From Oricola cellulosilytica (GTDB lineage Bacteria > Pseudomonadota > Alphaproteobacteria > Rhizobiales > Rhizobiaceae), in the NCBI RefSeq assembly GCF_019966575.1, contig NZ_JAINFK010000008.1, positions 1 through 64,000 of the forward strand: a stretch of 64,000 nt of DNA. Reading direction: 5' to 3'. Numbering within the stretch: position 1 is the stretch's first letter; each line of letters opens with the position of its first letter. Made by a program: the position numbers and the translations under genes. The notes under the pieces are model-generated. The model made no database searches and was not told where the DNA came from. It worked only from the letters and a program-made list of their open reading frames with translations. Shown in pieces: positions 34,436 to 42,083 of the stretch.

Positions 34436-35434
34436 TTACGAGCCGTTGGAGGCAACAGCGGCGTCGATAAGATCCTTGCCAATGTCGCCCTCGAATTTCT
34501 GCCAAACCGGCTTCATCGTGCTGACCCATTCCGCACGCTGCTCGGCTGTCAGTTCGCGAACCGTCGCGCCGGCATCGATGATATTCTGCCGGTTGGCGGC
34601 TTCTTTCTCGGCAACCTGCCCGTTGGCCTTCATCGTCACGTCGTCGACGATCGCCAGGAACTGATCGCGCACGGCCGGATCGAGACCGTTGAGCCATTCA
34701 GTCGAGGTGACGAGCAGATAGGCGAGCAGCTGGTGATTCGTCTCGGTAATCCCGTCCTGCACCTCGAAGAATTTCTGGGTGTAGATGTTTGACCAGGTGT
34801 TTTCCTGTCCGTCGACAACGCCGGTCTGCAAGGCGCCATAGACTTCCTTGAAGGCAAGCTTCTGGGCGGAAGCCCCCATGGCCTCGATCATGGCGACAGC
34901 CACATCGGAAGTCTGCACCCGGAATTTCAAGCCGTTTGCGTCGCTTGGCACCTCAAGCGGCTTGTTCGCCGAAAACTGCTTGAGGCCCGAGGACCAGTAG
35001 CCGAGGCCGGTGTAGCCGGACGACTCGGTCGCCTTGAGCAGCTCCTTGCCGGCATCGCTCGCAGCGAAAGCGTCAACGGCATCGAGGCTGGAAAACAGGA
35101 ACGGCAGGTCGAACAGACGATATTTCTTGGTGTATGCCTCGAATTTCGACAGGGACGGGGCCGCAAGCTGCACATCGCCGAGCAGCAAGGCTTCCATTAC
35201 CTTGTCGTCGTCATAAAGGGTCGAGTTGGCGAACACTTCCATGCAGGCGGTGCCGTTCATTTCCTCGTTGACCCGGTCGGCGAGCATCGTCGCCGCGTCG
35301 CCTTTCGGGTGACCGGTCGCAGCCACGACGTGACTGAACTTGATGACCATTTCGCCATCCTCGCACTGCGCCATCGCTTGGGTCGCGGTGAGCGAGATCG
35401 CAAGCGCCGATACGGCGCCAAGCAGCATTTTCAT
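34436..35434 (-). CDS. dctP: TRAP C4-dicarboxylate-binding protein
   Basis: 332 residues with a Sec signal (MKMLLGAVSALAISLTATQAMAQ). The mature part follows the DctP template: IKFSHVVAATGHPKG, LGDVQLAAPSLSKFEAY, LFDLPFLF, GLKFRVQTSDV (carboxylate-binding Arg) and AFKEVYGALQTGVVDGQENTWSNIYTQKFFEVQ. This places it in the C4-dicarboxylate branch. ATG 35434 with GGAGGCAATACTC is used; the frame is open far upstream but covers the promoter. A sigma-54 promoter lies about 150 bases before the start, and the DctBD genes immediately precede it, so expression should require dicarboxylate-activated DctD. Confidence 0.93.
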   Translation of the reverse strand: MKMLLGAVSALAISLTATQAMAQCEDGEMVIKFSHVVAATGHPKGDAATMLADRVNEEMNGTACMEVFANSTLYDDDKVMEALLLGDVQLAAPSLSKFEAYTKKYRLFDLPFLFSSLDAVDAFAASDAGKELLKATESSGYTGLGYWSSGLKQFSANKPLEVPSDANGLKFRVQTSDVAVAMIEAMGASAQKLAFKEVYGALQTGVVDGQENTWSNIYTQKFFEVQDGITETNHQLLAYLLVTSTEWLNGLDPAVRDQFLAIVDDVTMKANGQVAEKEAANRQNIIDAGATVRELTAEQRAEWVSTMKPVWQKFEGDIGKDLIDAAVASNGS

Positions 35435-35582
35435 GAGTATTGCCTCCACTATCTTGTCTCGTCGGGGGTCGATCCCCGGATCGTCTGGTGACAGGGAACA
35501 TCCGGGCCGTGCCGATCCCATGGATCGCCGGAACCCCGTCTCCTCCCTCAAAAGGCACGACGGCCCTTCGATGAGTGACGTT

Positions 35583-35598
35583 AGCATGTGTCGTGCCA
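35583..35598 (-). promoter_or_regulatory. Sigma-54 (-24/-12) promoter of dctPQM
   Basis: On the minus strand the sequence is TGGCACG, four bases, ATGCT. GG and GC are spaced exactly as in the RpoN consensus TGGCACG-N4-TTGCW. It stands between dctD and dctP, 150 bases before the dctP start. DctD belongs to the activator class that requires this promoter type. An inverted repeat GGGTAG/CTACCC (35683-35698) upstream overlaps the dctD stop. Confidence 0.85.
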
Positions 35599-35692
35599 GT
35601 TCGCATATCAGCGAGATGCAGGGCGAAGACAGGTGCCGGGGCGTTCGGACGTGCAGTGATTGACCCATCTCCAGTCCGCTTTGGGTAGTCAG

Positions 35693-37054
35693 CTACCCGT
35701 CGGCCTCGCCTGCCGAGATGCCGAGCTTGCGCATCTTGTCATAAAGTCCCTTTCGCGAAATCTGGAGCGCCTCGTAAACGTCCTTCAGCCGTCCGCCGGA
35801 TTTTCTGATCTCAGCCTCGATCACCGTTCTTTCGAATACCGCAATGCGATCTGCGAGGGGACCCTCCAGGGTCCGTGCCCCGGCATCGCCTTCCGGGGAA
35901 AACCCGTTCCACAGGCCCAGAACCCAGCGGTCGGCTATGTTTCTCAATTCGCGCACGTTTCCGGGCCATTTGTGGTCCAGAAGCTGGTGTTCGAGCGAGG
36001 GCGTGAGGTTGGGCATTTCGCGCCGGTATCGCGCGCGTGCCTGCCGCGCCAGATGAACGAAGAGTAGCGGAATGTCCTCGCGCCGGTCCCGAAGGGGGGG
36101 AATGGTCAGCGTGACGACATTGAGCCGGTAGAAGAGATCGGCGCGAAAGCGGCCGGACGCGGATTCCTTGTCCAGATCGGACTTTGTGGCGGCGATGAAC
36201 CGCACGTCGAGCGGAATTTGCCGGTTCGACCCGAGCCGGACGATCGTGCGGTCCTCGATGGCGCGCAACAGTTTCGCCTGCAGGTCGAGCGGCATGGATT
36301 CGATCTCGTCGAGAAAGACGGTGCCACCATCGGCGTGTTGCAGCTTGCCGATACGCTGTTTCTGCGCGCCGGTGAACGCCCCGGCTTCGTGGCCGAAAAG
36401 CTCGGATTCGAATATTTCCGGGGGGAGCGCGGCGCAGTTGAGCGCAACGAAATTTCCCGCCGCGCGCGGCGAAAAGTCGTGCAGAGCGCGCGCAACCACC
36501 TCCTTGCCCGCACCGGTCTCGCCAAAGATGATCACATCGGCGCCCGTATCGGCGACGACCGTGATTTCCTCGCGCAACGCCTTGATTGCCGGAGACCGGC
36601 CGACGATGCGTTCGGCCATGCTACTGCCCGTTTCGAGCTCACTGCGAAGAACCCGGTTTTCCAGCACCAGCCGCCGCTTCTCAAGGGCCCGGCGCGTTAC
36701 CGCTCCGAGGTCCTGCACGCGAAACGGCTTGGGGATGAAATCGTAGGCGCCCTCGCGCATCGCATCGACGGCGAGGGTTATGTCGCCATGGCCGGTGACG
36801 AGGATTACCGGGATCGCCGCGTCGATCTCGAGCACCTTAGCCATGAACTGCATGCCATCCATGCCGGGCATCCGGATGTCGCTGATAACCGCGCCAGCGA
36901 AGTCCTGGCTCAGCTTCAGAAGCGCGTCGCCCGGAGACTTGAAGTCTGCGACGGCGAGATCTTCAAGTTCCAGGCCTTGCCGCAGGGCGTGGCGCAGATC
37001 ATCGTCGTCATCGACCAGAACGATGTCGGGGCGGCTGGACGCTTCGGCACTCAT
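35693..37054 (-). CDS. dctD: Sigma-54-dependent response regulator (DctD)
   Basis: 453 residues in three domains. The receiver (about 10-125) has acidic DDDDD, the phosphorylated Asp in ISDIRMPGMDG (about 59) and Lys in PKPF. The AAA+ activator domain (about 150-380) has Walker A GETGAGKE, the sigma-54 contact loop GAFTGA and Walker B TVFLDEIESM. The C-terminal FIS-type helix-turn-helix reads GRLKDVYEALQISRKGLYDKM. Its start overlaps the dctB stop as ATGA. The target is almost certainly the -24/-12 promoter 95-110 bases beyond its stop. Confidence 0.94.
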   Translation of the reverse strand: MSAEASSRPDIVLVDDDDDLRHALRQGLELEDLAVADFKSPGDALLKLSQDFAGAVISDIRMPGMDGMQFMAKVLEIDAAIPVILVTGHGDITLAVDAMREGAYDFIPKPFRVQDLGAVTRRALEKRRLVLENRVLRSELETGSSMAERIVGRSPAIKALREEITVVADTGADVIIFGETGAGKEVVARALHDFSPRAAGNFVALNCAALPPEIFESELFGHEAGAFTGAQKQRIGKLQHADGGTVFLDEIESMPLDLQAKLLRAIEDRTIVRLGSNRQIPLDVRFIAATKSDLDKESASGRFRADLFYRLNVVTLTIPPLRDRREDIPLLFVHLARQARARYRREMPNLTPSLEHQLLDHKWPGNVRELRNIADRWVLGLWNGFSPEGDAGARTLEGPLADRIAVFERTVIEAEIRKSGGRLKDVYEALQISRKGLYDKMRKLGISAGEADG

Positions 37055-38853
37055 TCCGCTGCCTCCGCGGCAGCCGCCTCTGCTGGAAGCTCAATGACAA
37101 AGCGTGCGCCCCCGCCGGGTCCGGGTGTTTCCACCCGGACCGTACCGTTCAGGTCGCGCACGATGTTGTCGACCACGGACAAGCCCAGCCCGAGGCCGGA
37201 ACCGACAGGCTTGGTCGTGAAGAAGGGCTCGAATATCCGGTCACGGACCGAGGCACCCATGCCGGGACCATTATCCTCGATCGACAGGACGACGCGTCCG
37301 CCTTCCATCGCTGCACAGATGCGGATGACGGCCCCGGCGGGCGCAGTTTCATTTTCGCCGCGCAATGCATCGATCGCGTTGCCCACCAGGTTGACCAACA
37401 CCTGCGAAAGGCGAAGCTTTCCCGAATGCGCGGTTACGCCGGCAGGCACGTCGCTGACGATCGATATTCCAGCCTTTCGCGCGCGCTGACCGATCAGAAT
37501 CAGGGCGTCGCTCACCACCTCGTCGATTGCGACCGGCTGCAGCTTTGTGCCGGGTTTGCGCGAAAAGGCCAGCAGGGTCCTGGAGAGCGCACTCATCCGG
37601 TCGACCATCTGGCCAATTCGCGCCAATACGTCGGGGAGTCCGTCGGTTTTCTCACGCTCGATCATTCGGACGCCATTCGCAGCATATGTTTTGATCGCGG
37701 CGAGCGGCTGATTGTACTCGTGGCTCAAGGTGGCCGACATCTGACCGATCACGGCGAGTTTTGCCGCATGGACGAGTTCGTCCTGCGTTTCACGCAACTG
37801 GCGCTCGGCTTCGCGGCGAACCTCAACCTCGTTTCGCAGCGCCGCATTGACTGTCGACAGTTCTGCGGTGCGGTCGCGAACCAACCGCTCGAGACGGAGA
37901 TTCTGGGCTTTCTCCAGCCGGGCTCGGGCGAGGTTCATTTCCCGTCGTCCGATCAGAATGAGAACGCTGACCGTCACGAGAATGATTGCCAGTGCTGTGA
38001 GCCAGCCCGCATTGCGGCGCGCCGTCGCGACCGGCTCCGCATGGATCAGCACGTGCATCGTCCAGCCGAGATTCGGGATTGTCCGCGCCGCCTCGATATA
38101 ACGCACCGTCCGGTCTGCGGGGACCCGCACGAAGTCACCCGCTGCAAAGGAAAGAGGCTCTACATTCGGCGCGCTTGCCGAAGCTTGCCAAGGCTTCCCC
38201 AGCCAGTCGAGACGGTTGGAGAGAAACACGAATTCCCGCGTGTCGGTGACGAAAATCGGATTGCTGGATAGCGACCAGTTCGCCTCGATCGCACCGAACG
38301 GAACCATGACCGCGATCATTCCGGCATTGGCGCCGTCCGCTCCGGCAACATGTGAGGCAAAGGCGTAAGCGCGCGTGCCATCATCCAACTCCAGCGCGGC
38401 CCTGCCAAGACGGCGCTGCATTGTCGCCTCGGGTAATTTCGATCGTTCGATTGTACCGGTGTCGGTGAGCGAACGCGCAGACGCGATGACCTTGCCCGCC
38501 GGATCGGCGAGGACGATATCACGCGCACCCGAGGCGGCGGCGATGCCTCTCAGCATCTCGACGACCTCGATTTCGTCCGCCGTAGACGATCCGTCGAGAA
38601 AACCGCGGAGGGTCTGGCGGCGGCTGAGAAGGGCCGGAATGAGCCGGTATTTTTCCATCACGCCGGTCAACGCCTCGATCTGCAAGGCGAGGCTTTCCTC
38701 AGCCGCCGTACGCAAATCCTCGTAGGCACGCCGGCCGGCCCATTCGCGAGCTAGATAGACCGACACAACGAGACAGATACACGCAGCCACGATCACCGCG
38801 CCGAATAATCGCCGGTGGCTGTTGCGCTGCTGTACGCCGCTCATCGTCTTCAT
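37051..38853 (-). CDS. dctB: Sensor histidine kinase (DctB)
   Basis: 600 residues. Membrane helix 1 (LFGAVIVAACICLVVSVYLA) and helix 2 (near residues 285-305, LTALAIILVTVSVLILI) flank a periplasmic sensor of about 250 residues of the double-PDC/Cache type seen in DctB. A coiled coil (AELSTVNAALRNEVEVRREAERQL) leads to HisKA with the phospho-acceptor in SHEYNQPLAAIKTY, and the ATPase motifs NLVGNAIDAL, EDNGPGM and GSGLGLGLSV. Its ATG shares one base with the modC stop, an unexpected link to the molybdate operon. Signal likely C4-dicarboxylates. Confidence 0.92.
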   Translation of the reverse strand: MKTMSGVQQRNSHRRLFGAVIVAACICLVVSVYLAREWAGRRAYEDLRTAAEESLALQIEALTGVMEKYRLIPALLSRRQTLRGFLDGSSTADEIEVVEMLRGIAAASGARDIVLADPAGKVIASARSLTDTGTIERSKLPEATMQRRLGRAALELDDGTRAYAFASHVAGADGANAGMIAVMVPFGAIEANWSLSSNPIFVTDTREFVFLSNRLDWLGKPWQASASAPNVEPLSFAAGDFVRVPADRTVRYIEAARTIPNLGWTMHVLIHAEPVATARRNAGWLTALAIILVTVSVLILIGRREMNLARARLEKAQNLRLERLVRDRTAELSTVNAALRNEVEVRREAERQLRETQDELVHAAKLAVIGQMSATLSHEYNQPLAAIKTYAANGVRMIEREKTDGLPDVLARIGQMVDRMSALSRTLLAFSRKPGTKLQPVAIDEVVSDALILIGQRARKAGISIVSDVPAGVTAHSGKLRLSQVLVNLVGNAIDALRGENETAPAGAVIRICAAMEGGRVVLSIEDNGPGMGASVRDRIFEPFFTTKPVGSGLGLGLSVVDNIVRDLNGTVRVETPGPGGGARFVIELPAEAAAAEAAE

Positions 38854-39980
38854 CAGGCGCCTTCTACCGGCGGGACACGGGGCTGGACAAGCCGTTGGTC
38901 AAACGAAATCGTCTTGATCAGCGCCCAAACCTCCATGCCCTCGGTGAGCGCAAGATCATCGACTGTCTTGCGCGTGACGCGTGCGCGCAGGAACTGCTTC
39001 CCTATCCGGCCGCGAATCTCGGCGTATGCGCCTCCCTCCTGACGGATGTAGTCAATTGTCATCGGAAGCTGGTTGCGCATGCTGATGTCCGGCTGGCGGG
39101 CGAGCGAGATGGCGACGTCACGCGCGCGAACCCGCAGGCGAAGCGCCTGGCCTGGCCGGGCGCCTTCGGCATTATTGCCGCGCGAGGCCAGAAACAGCGT
39201 GTGGGCGCCGACCGACACCAACAGGAGGTCGTAGTGCCGGTCGTAACCGGTGATCTGGCCGTCGAGCAGCACGCTCGCCTCATGACGGCCGAGCGCCGGC
39301 CCGAGGTCCAGCCGGGAGAATAGATCGGCGGTTTCGCCATAATCGGCGATCCTGCCGTCCGAGAGGATAACCAGCGTGTCAGCCAACCGCGCGACCTCGT
39401 CAATCTCGTGGCTGACATAGAGGAGCGGGATTCCCGTGTCGGCGCGGACCCGCTCGAGATAAGGCATCACGCGATTTCGGCGGGCGTGGTCGAGTGACGA
39501 AAGCGGCTCGTCCATCAACAAGATGTCGGGTGACGACAGCAAGGCGCGCGCGATTGCAACCCGTTTTCGCTCCCCACCCGAAAGCGTGCCCGGGCGGCGG
39601 TCAAGCAGAGCGCCGAGGCCCAGCATGTCTATGACGTGGCGCGAGGCCGGCTCCGTGAGTGTCTCATTTCTCCTTGCACCATAGAGAATGTTGCCGCGCA
39701 CCGAGAGATGCGGAAACAACCGGTCATCCTGAAAGACGAAACCTATACGGCGATGGCGCGGGGCAATCCGGATCCCCGCCGCGGTATCGTCCAGAAAGCG
39801 GCCGTCAAGCCTTATGCGGGCACGCTCCGGACGGACAAGGCCCGCCACAGTCCGGAGAAGGGTGGATTTTCCGGAGCCGGACTTACCGAAAATGGCGGTG
39901 ATCCCCCGGTCCGTTTCGAACGCGCCTTCGAGAATGAACGAGCCCGCCCGTGTGCGGAAATCGACGGCAAGCTCACTCAT
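38853..39980 (-). CDS. modC: Molybdate ABC transporter ATP-binding protein
   Basis: 375 residues. ABC ATPase motifs: Walker A GKSGSGKSTLL, Q-loop GFVFQDDRLFPHL, signature LSGGERKRVAIARAL, Walker B ILLMDEPLSSLD, and H-loop VSHEIDE. The C-terminal 80 residues form a TOBE/Mop molybdate-binding domain (QPDISMRNQLPMTIDYIRQEGG). The start overlaps modB by 8 bases, and the stop overlaps the dctB start by one. It powers molybdate (or tungstate) uptake for molybdenum-cofactor enzymes. Confidence 0.93.
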   Translation of the reverse strand: MSELAVDFRTRAGSFILEGAFETDRGITAIFGKSGSGKSTLLRTVAGLVRPERARIRLDGRFLDDTAAGIRIAPRHRRIGFVFQDDRLFPHLSVRGNILYGARRNETLTEPASRHVIDMLGLGALLDRRPGTLSGGERKRVAIARALLSSPDILLMDEPLSSLDHARRNRVMPYLERVRADTGIPLLYVSHEIDEVARLADTLVILSDGRIADYGETADLFSRLDLGPALGRHEASVLLDGQITGYDRHYDLLLVSVGAHTLFLASRGNNAEGARPGQALRLRVRARDVAISLARQPDISMRNQLPMTIDYIRQEGGAYAEIRGRIGKQFLRARVTRKTVDDLALTEGMEVWALIKTISFDQRLVQPRVPPVEGA

Positions 39981-40668
39981 CCCGTGCCTTTCCGTTTGCC
40001 GGGAGCCGGGCCGAAATCCATTCCGACAGCAGAACGGAACCCAGGGCCAGCACCACCGAAAAACTGATCAGCCGAAGCGCCGCGGCATCGCCCGAGGGGC
40101 TCTGTAGCAGCGAATATATGGCAAGCGACAGGGTGCGCGTCTCGCCCGGAATGTTGGACACAAAGGTGATTGTCGCCCCGAATTCGCCGAGCGCCTTGGC
40201 GAAACCCAGAATGCCGCCAGCAAGGATGCCGGGCATTGCCAGCGGGACAACAATAGTGACGAGAATGCGGAGCCGGCCTGCGCCAAGGGTTTCGGCGGCC
40301 TCCTCAAGGCCGCGATCGATGGCTTCCAGCGAAAGGCGCATCGGACGCACGAGCAAGGGGAACGCCATGACCCCCGCAGCGAGCGCAGCGCCGGTCCAGC
40401 GGAAGGCGAATTCCAGGCCAATTGTATCGCGCAGAAAGGCGCCCGCCGACCCGTTGGCGCCGAACCAGATCAAAAGGATGTATCCGGTGACGACGGGTGG
40501 CAGCACCAACGGCAGTGTCGTCACCGCCTGAAGCAGGCCGCGTCCGGGAAAACGCCAGTTAGCGAGCGCGTATGCGGTAAAAAACGCAACGGGTAGAGCG
40601 ACCGCCATCGCAGCCGCGGCGACCTTCAACGACAGGCCGATGATCGTCAGTTCCTCGGTGGTGAGCAT
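39973..40668 (-). CDS. modB: Molybdate ABC transporter permease
   Basis: 231 residues with five to six membrane helices. The ABC permease loop is EEAAETLGAGRLRILVTIVVPLAMPGI, and the phrase LPLVLPPVVTGYILLIWFG is typical of ModB. It starts 4 bases after modA and overlaps modC by 8 bases, in a standard modABC arrangement. Confidence 0.93.
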   Translation of the reverse strand: MLTTEELTIIGLSLKVAAAAMAVALPVAFFTAYALANWRFPGRGLLQAVTTLPLVLPPVVTGYILLIWFGANGSAGAFLRDTIGLEFAFRWTGAALAAGVMAFPLLVRPMRLSLEAIDRGLEEAAETLGAGRLRILVTIVVPLAMPGILAGGILGFAKALGEFGATITFVSNIPGETRTLSLAIYSLLQSPSGDAAALRLISFSVVLALGSVLLSEWISARLPANGKARDE

Positions 40669-40672
40669 ACGG

Positions 40673-41452
40673 TCACGGTGTTCCGTCAGGGGCCAGAAAG
40701 CCGTATTTCGCCAAAATTTCCTGACCCTCCGGTCCGGCCAGCATATCCAGGAACGCGCCGCCCGTTTCGCCGGCGCCGGTCAGCAAGACGGCCTCGTATC
40801 TTATTTCCGGGTAGTTTGCATCGTCGAAGCGATAAAGAACGTTCAGGCCGGGTTCCATCCGGGCATCAGTCGCATAGACAATCGCTGTGCTGACATCGCC
40901 GCGCTCGGCGAGGGAGAGGGCAAGGCGGACATTCTCGGTGAAAATCGCATTGGATGCGACATCCGTCCAGACGCCGAGTGCCTCCAGTGCTGTTTTCGCG
41001 TACATACCGGCCGGAACATGGGCCGGATCGGCCATCGCGAAGCGCGTTGAGAGAAGATCCGCAATCTCGGCCGGGTCGGCCCGTCCCACAACGACGAGTC
41101 GATTTCGGGCAAGGACACGCGGCGGCCCAGAAATTCGTTCGGCAGCGTTCGTTTCGAGCCATGTGACCCATTCGGAATTCGCTGACAGGAAAAGCGTGGC
41201 GGGCGCGCCCGCCTCGATCTGCCGGGCCAGCACGGAGCTTCCCGCAACGGAGATGGCGACCGGGCATTCGGTTGCCGCGGTGAAGGCTGCGGCTGCCGCC
41301 TCAATGACATCGGTAAGGCTGGCGGCGGCGAAGACAAGAAGCGGCCGGTCGCCGCACTTCAGCGTTTCCGACGAGCCTGTTGACGGGCTCAGCAACGCGC
41401 CCGTCAACAGAGCCAGCATCGCGACGGCGCGTCGGGCGAAGATCCCAGTCAC
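40673..41452 (-). CDS. modA: Molybdate-binding periplasmic protein
   Basis: 259 residues with a signal peptide (RRAVAMLALLTGALLSPSTGSS). The mature protein shows the ModA pattern: VFAAASLTDVIEAAAAAF, ISVAGSSVLARQIEAGAPATLFLSAN, LARNRLVVV, and FAMADPAHVPAGMYAK. Ligand Ser and Tyr positions are kept. A candidate Mo-box lies 17-40 bases upstream of the start, between it and modE, so high molybdate should repress the operon. Confidence 0.93.
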   Translation of the reverse strand: MTGIFARRAVAMLALLTGALLSPSTGSSETLKCGDRPLLVFAAASLTDVIEAAAAAFTAATECPVAISVAGSSVLARQIEAGAPATLFLSANSEWVTWLETNAAERISGPPRVLARNRLVVVGRADPAEIADLLSTRFAMADPAHVPAGMYAKTALEALGVWTDVASNAIFTENVRLALSLAERGDVSTAIVYATDARMEPGLNVLYRFDDANYPEIRYEAVLLTGAGETGGAFLDMLAGPEGQEILAKYGFLAPDGTP

Positions 41453-41468
41453 AGCGGCCTCATCGTTC

Positions 41469-41492
41469 CGAAATAGTCATTGAAACATATCG
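41469..41492 (-). promoter_or_regulatory. Candidate Mo-box (ModE-binding site)
   Basis: A 24-base imperfect dyad, beginning CGAAAT and ending TATCG on the plus strand, lies in the 55-base modE-modA gap. It is framed by an extended inverted repeat GTTCCGA/TCGGAAC (41465-41496). The half-sites CGATATGTTTCA and CGAAATAGTCAT resemble the CG-TAT-rich Mo-box halves of alphaproteobacteria. Confidence 0.6.
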
Positions 41493-41507
41493 GAACCACG
41501 AAGTGGG

Positions 41508-41870
41508 TCAATCGCCGTTGTCGGCGAGCATTCCGCGCAGGGCCTCGATCTCGCCGCCGATAGCGCGGTTCGTTTCCTCGTTCATGCGCCGGTAGGCCGC
41601 AAGCACGTATTCGCCCAGCGGGGTCAGCGTCGCACCGCCGCGCGCCCTTCCGCCGCGCACCGCCTCGACGACCGGCTCACGAAAGCAGCGGTTCATGCTT
41701 TCGACCAGCAACCACGCGCGCTTATAGCTCATATTCATGCGTCGTCCCGCCCCGGCGATAGACCCGGTTTCGCGAATGCCTTCGAGCAGGTCCGCCTTGC
41801 CGGGTCCGATGGCGGTCTCGCCGTCGAGCCGGATGCGTAGATGGATTTGCGGCTTCTCGCGAGTCGTCAT
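41508..41870 (-). CDS. modE: ModE-type molybdate regulator (DNA-binding domain only)
   Basis: 120 residues. The LysR-like winged helix of ModE is clear: GPGKADLLEGIRETGSIAGAGRRMNMSYKRAWLLVESMN (in segments), then RGGRARGGATLTPLGEYVLAAYRRM. No C-terminal molybdate-binding (MopI-like) domains follow, so it is a short ModE; molybdate may be sensed by another protein or not at all. ATG 41870 gives the family N-terminus (MTTREKPQIHLRIRL). It is the first gene of the modE-modABC series on the minus strand. Confidence 0.88.
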   Translation of the reverse strand: MTTREKPQIHLRIRLDGETAIGPGKADLLEGIRETGSIAGAGRRMNMSYKRAWLLVESMNRCFREPVVEAVRGGRARGGATLTPLGEYVLAAYRRMNEETNRAIGGEIEALRGMLADNGD

Positions 41871-42048
41871 GCGAATCCTGGTTCCGGCCTTACCGTCACG
41901 GGAGATGCATAACACCGTTTGGCGTCAGCGCCAGAGCACACGCCTCACGCGCATCCGATTGCCCTGGTCTGCCGGACGCGCCGTGTCGACAGGTCGGGGT
42001 TCTTTTCGCTCGGCGCAGGAATGCAACGTGGTGGTTGCGCATGAAGGG

Positions 42049-42074
42049 GAAAACGCCCCGAGGGTCGGGGCGTT
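42049..42074 (-). terminator. Rho-independent terminator of the TakQM-type operon
   Basis: Perfect 10-base stem (AACGCCCCGA / TCGGGGCGTT, loop 3) followed on the minus strand by TTTTCCCC, 10 bases after the large-permease stop codon. It separates this operon from modE, which is on the same strand. Confidence 0.85.
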
Positions 42075-42083
42075 CAATCGGGA

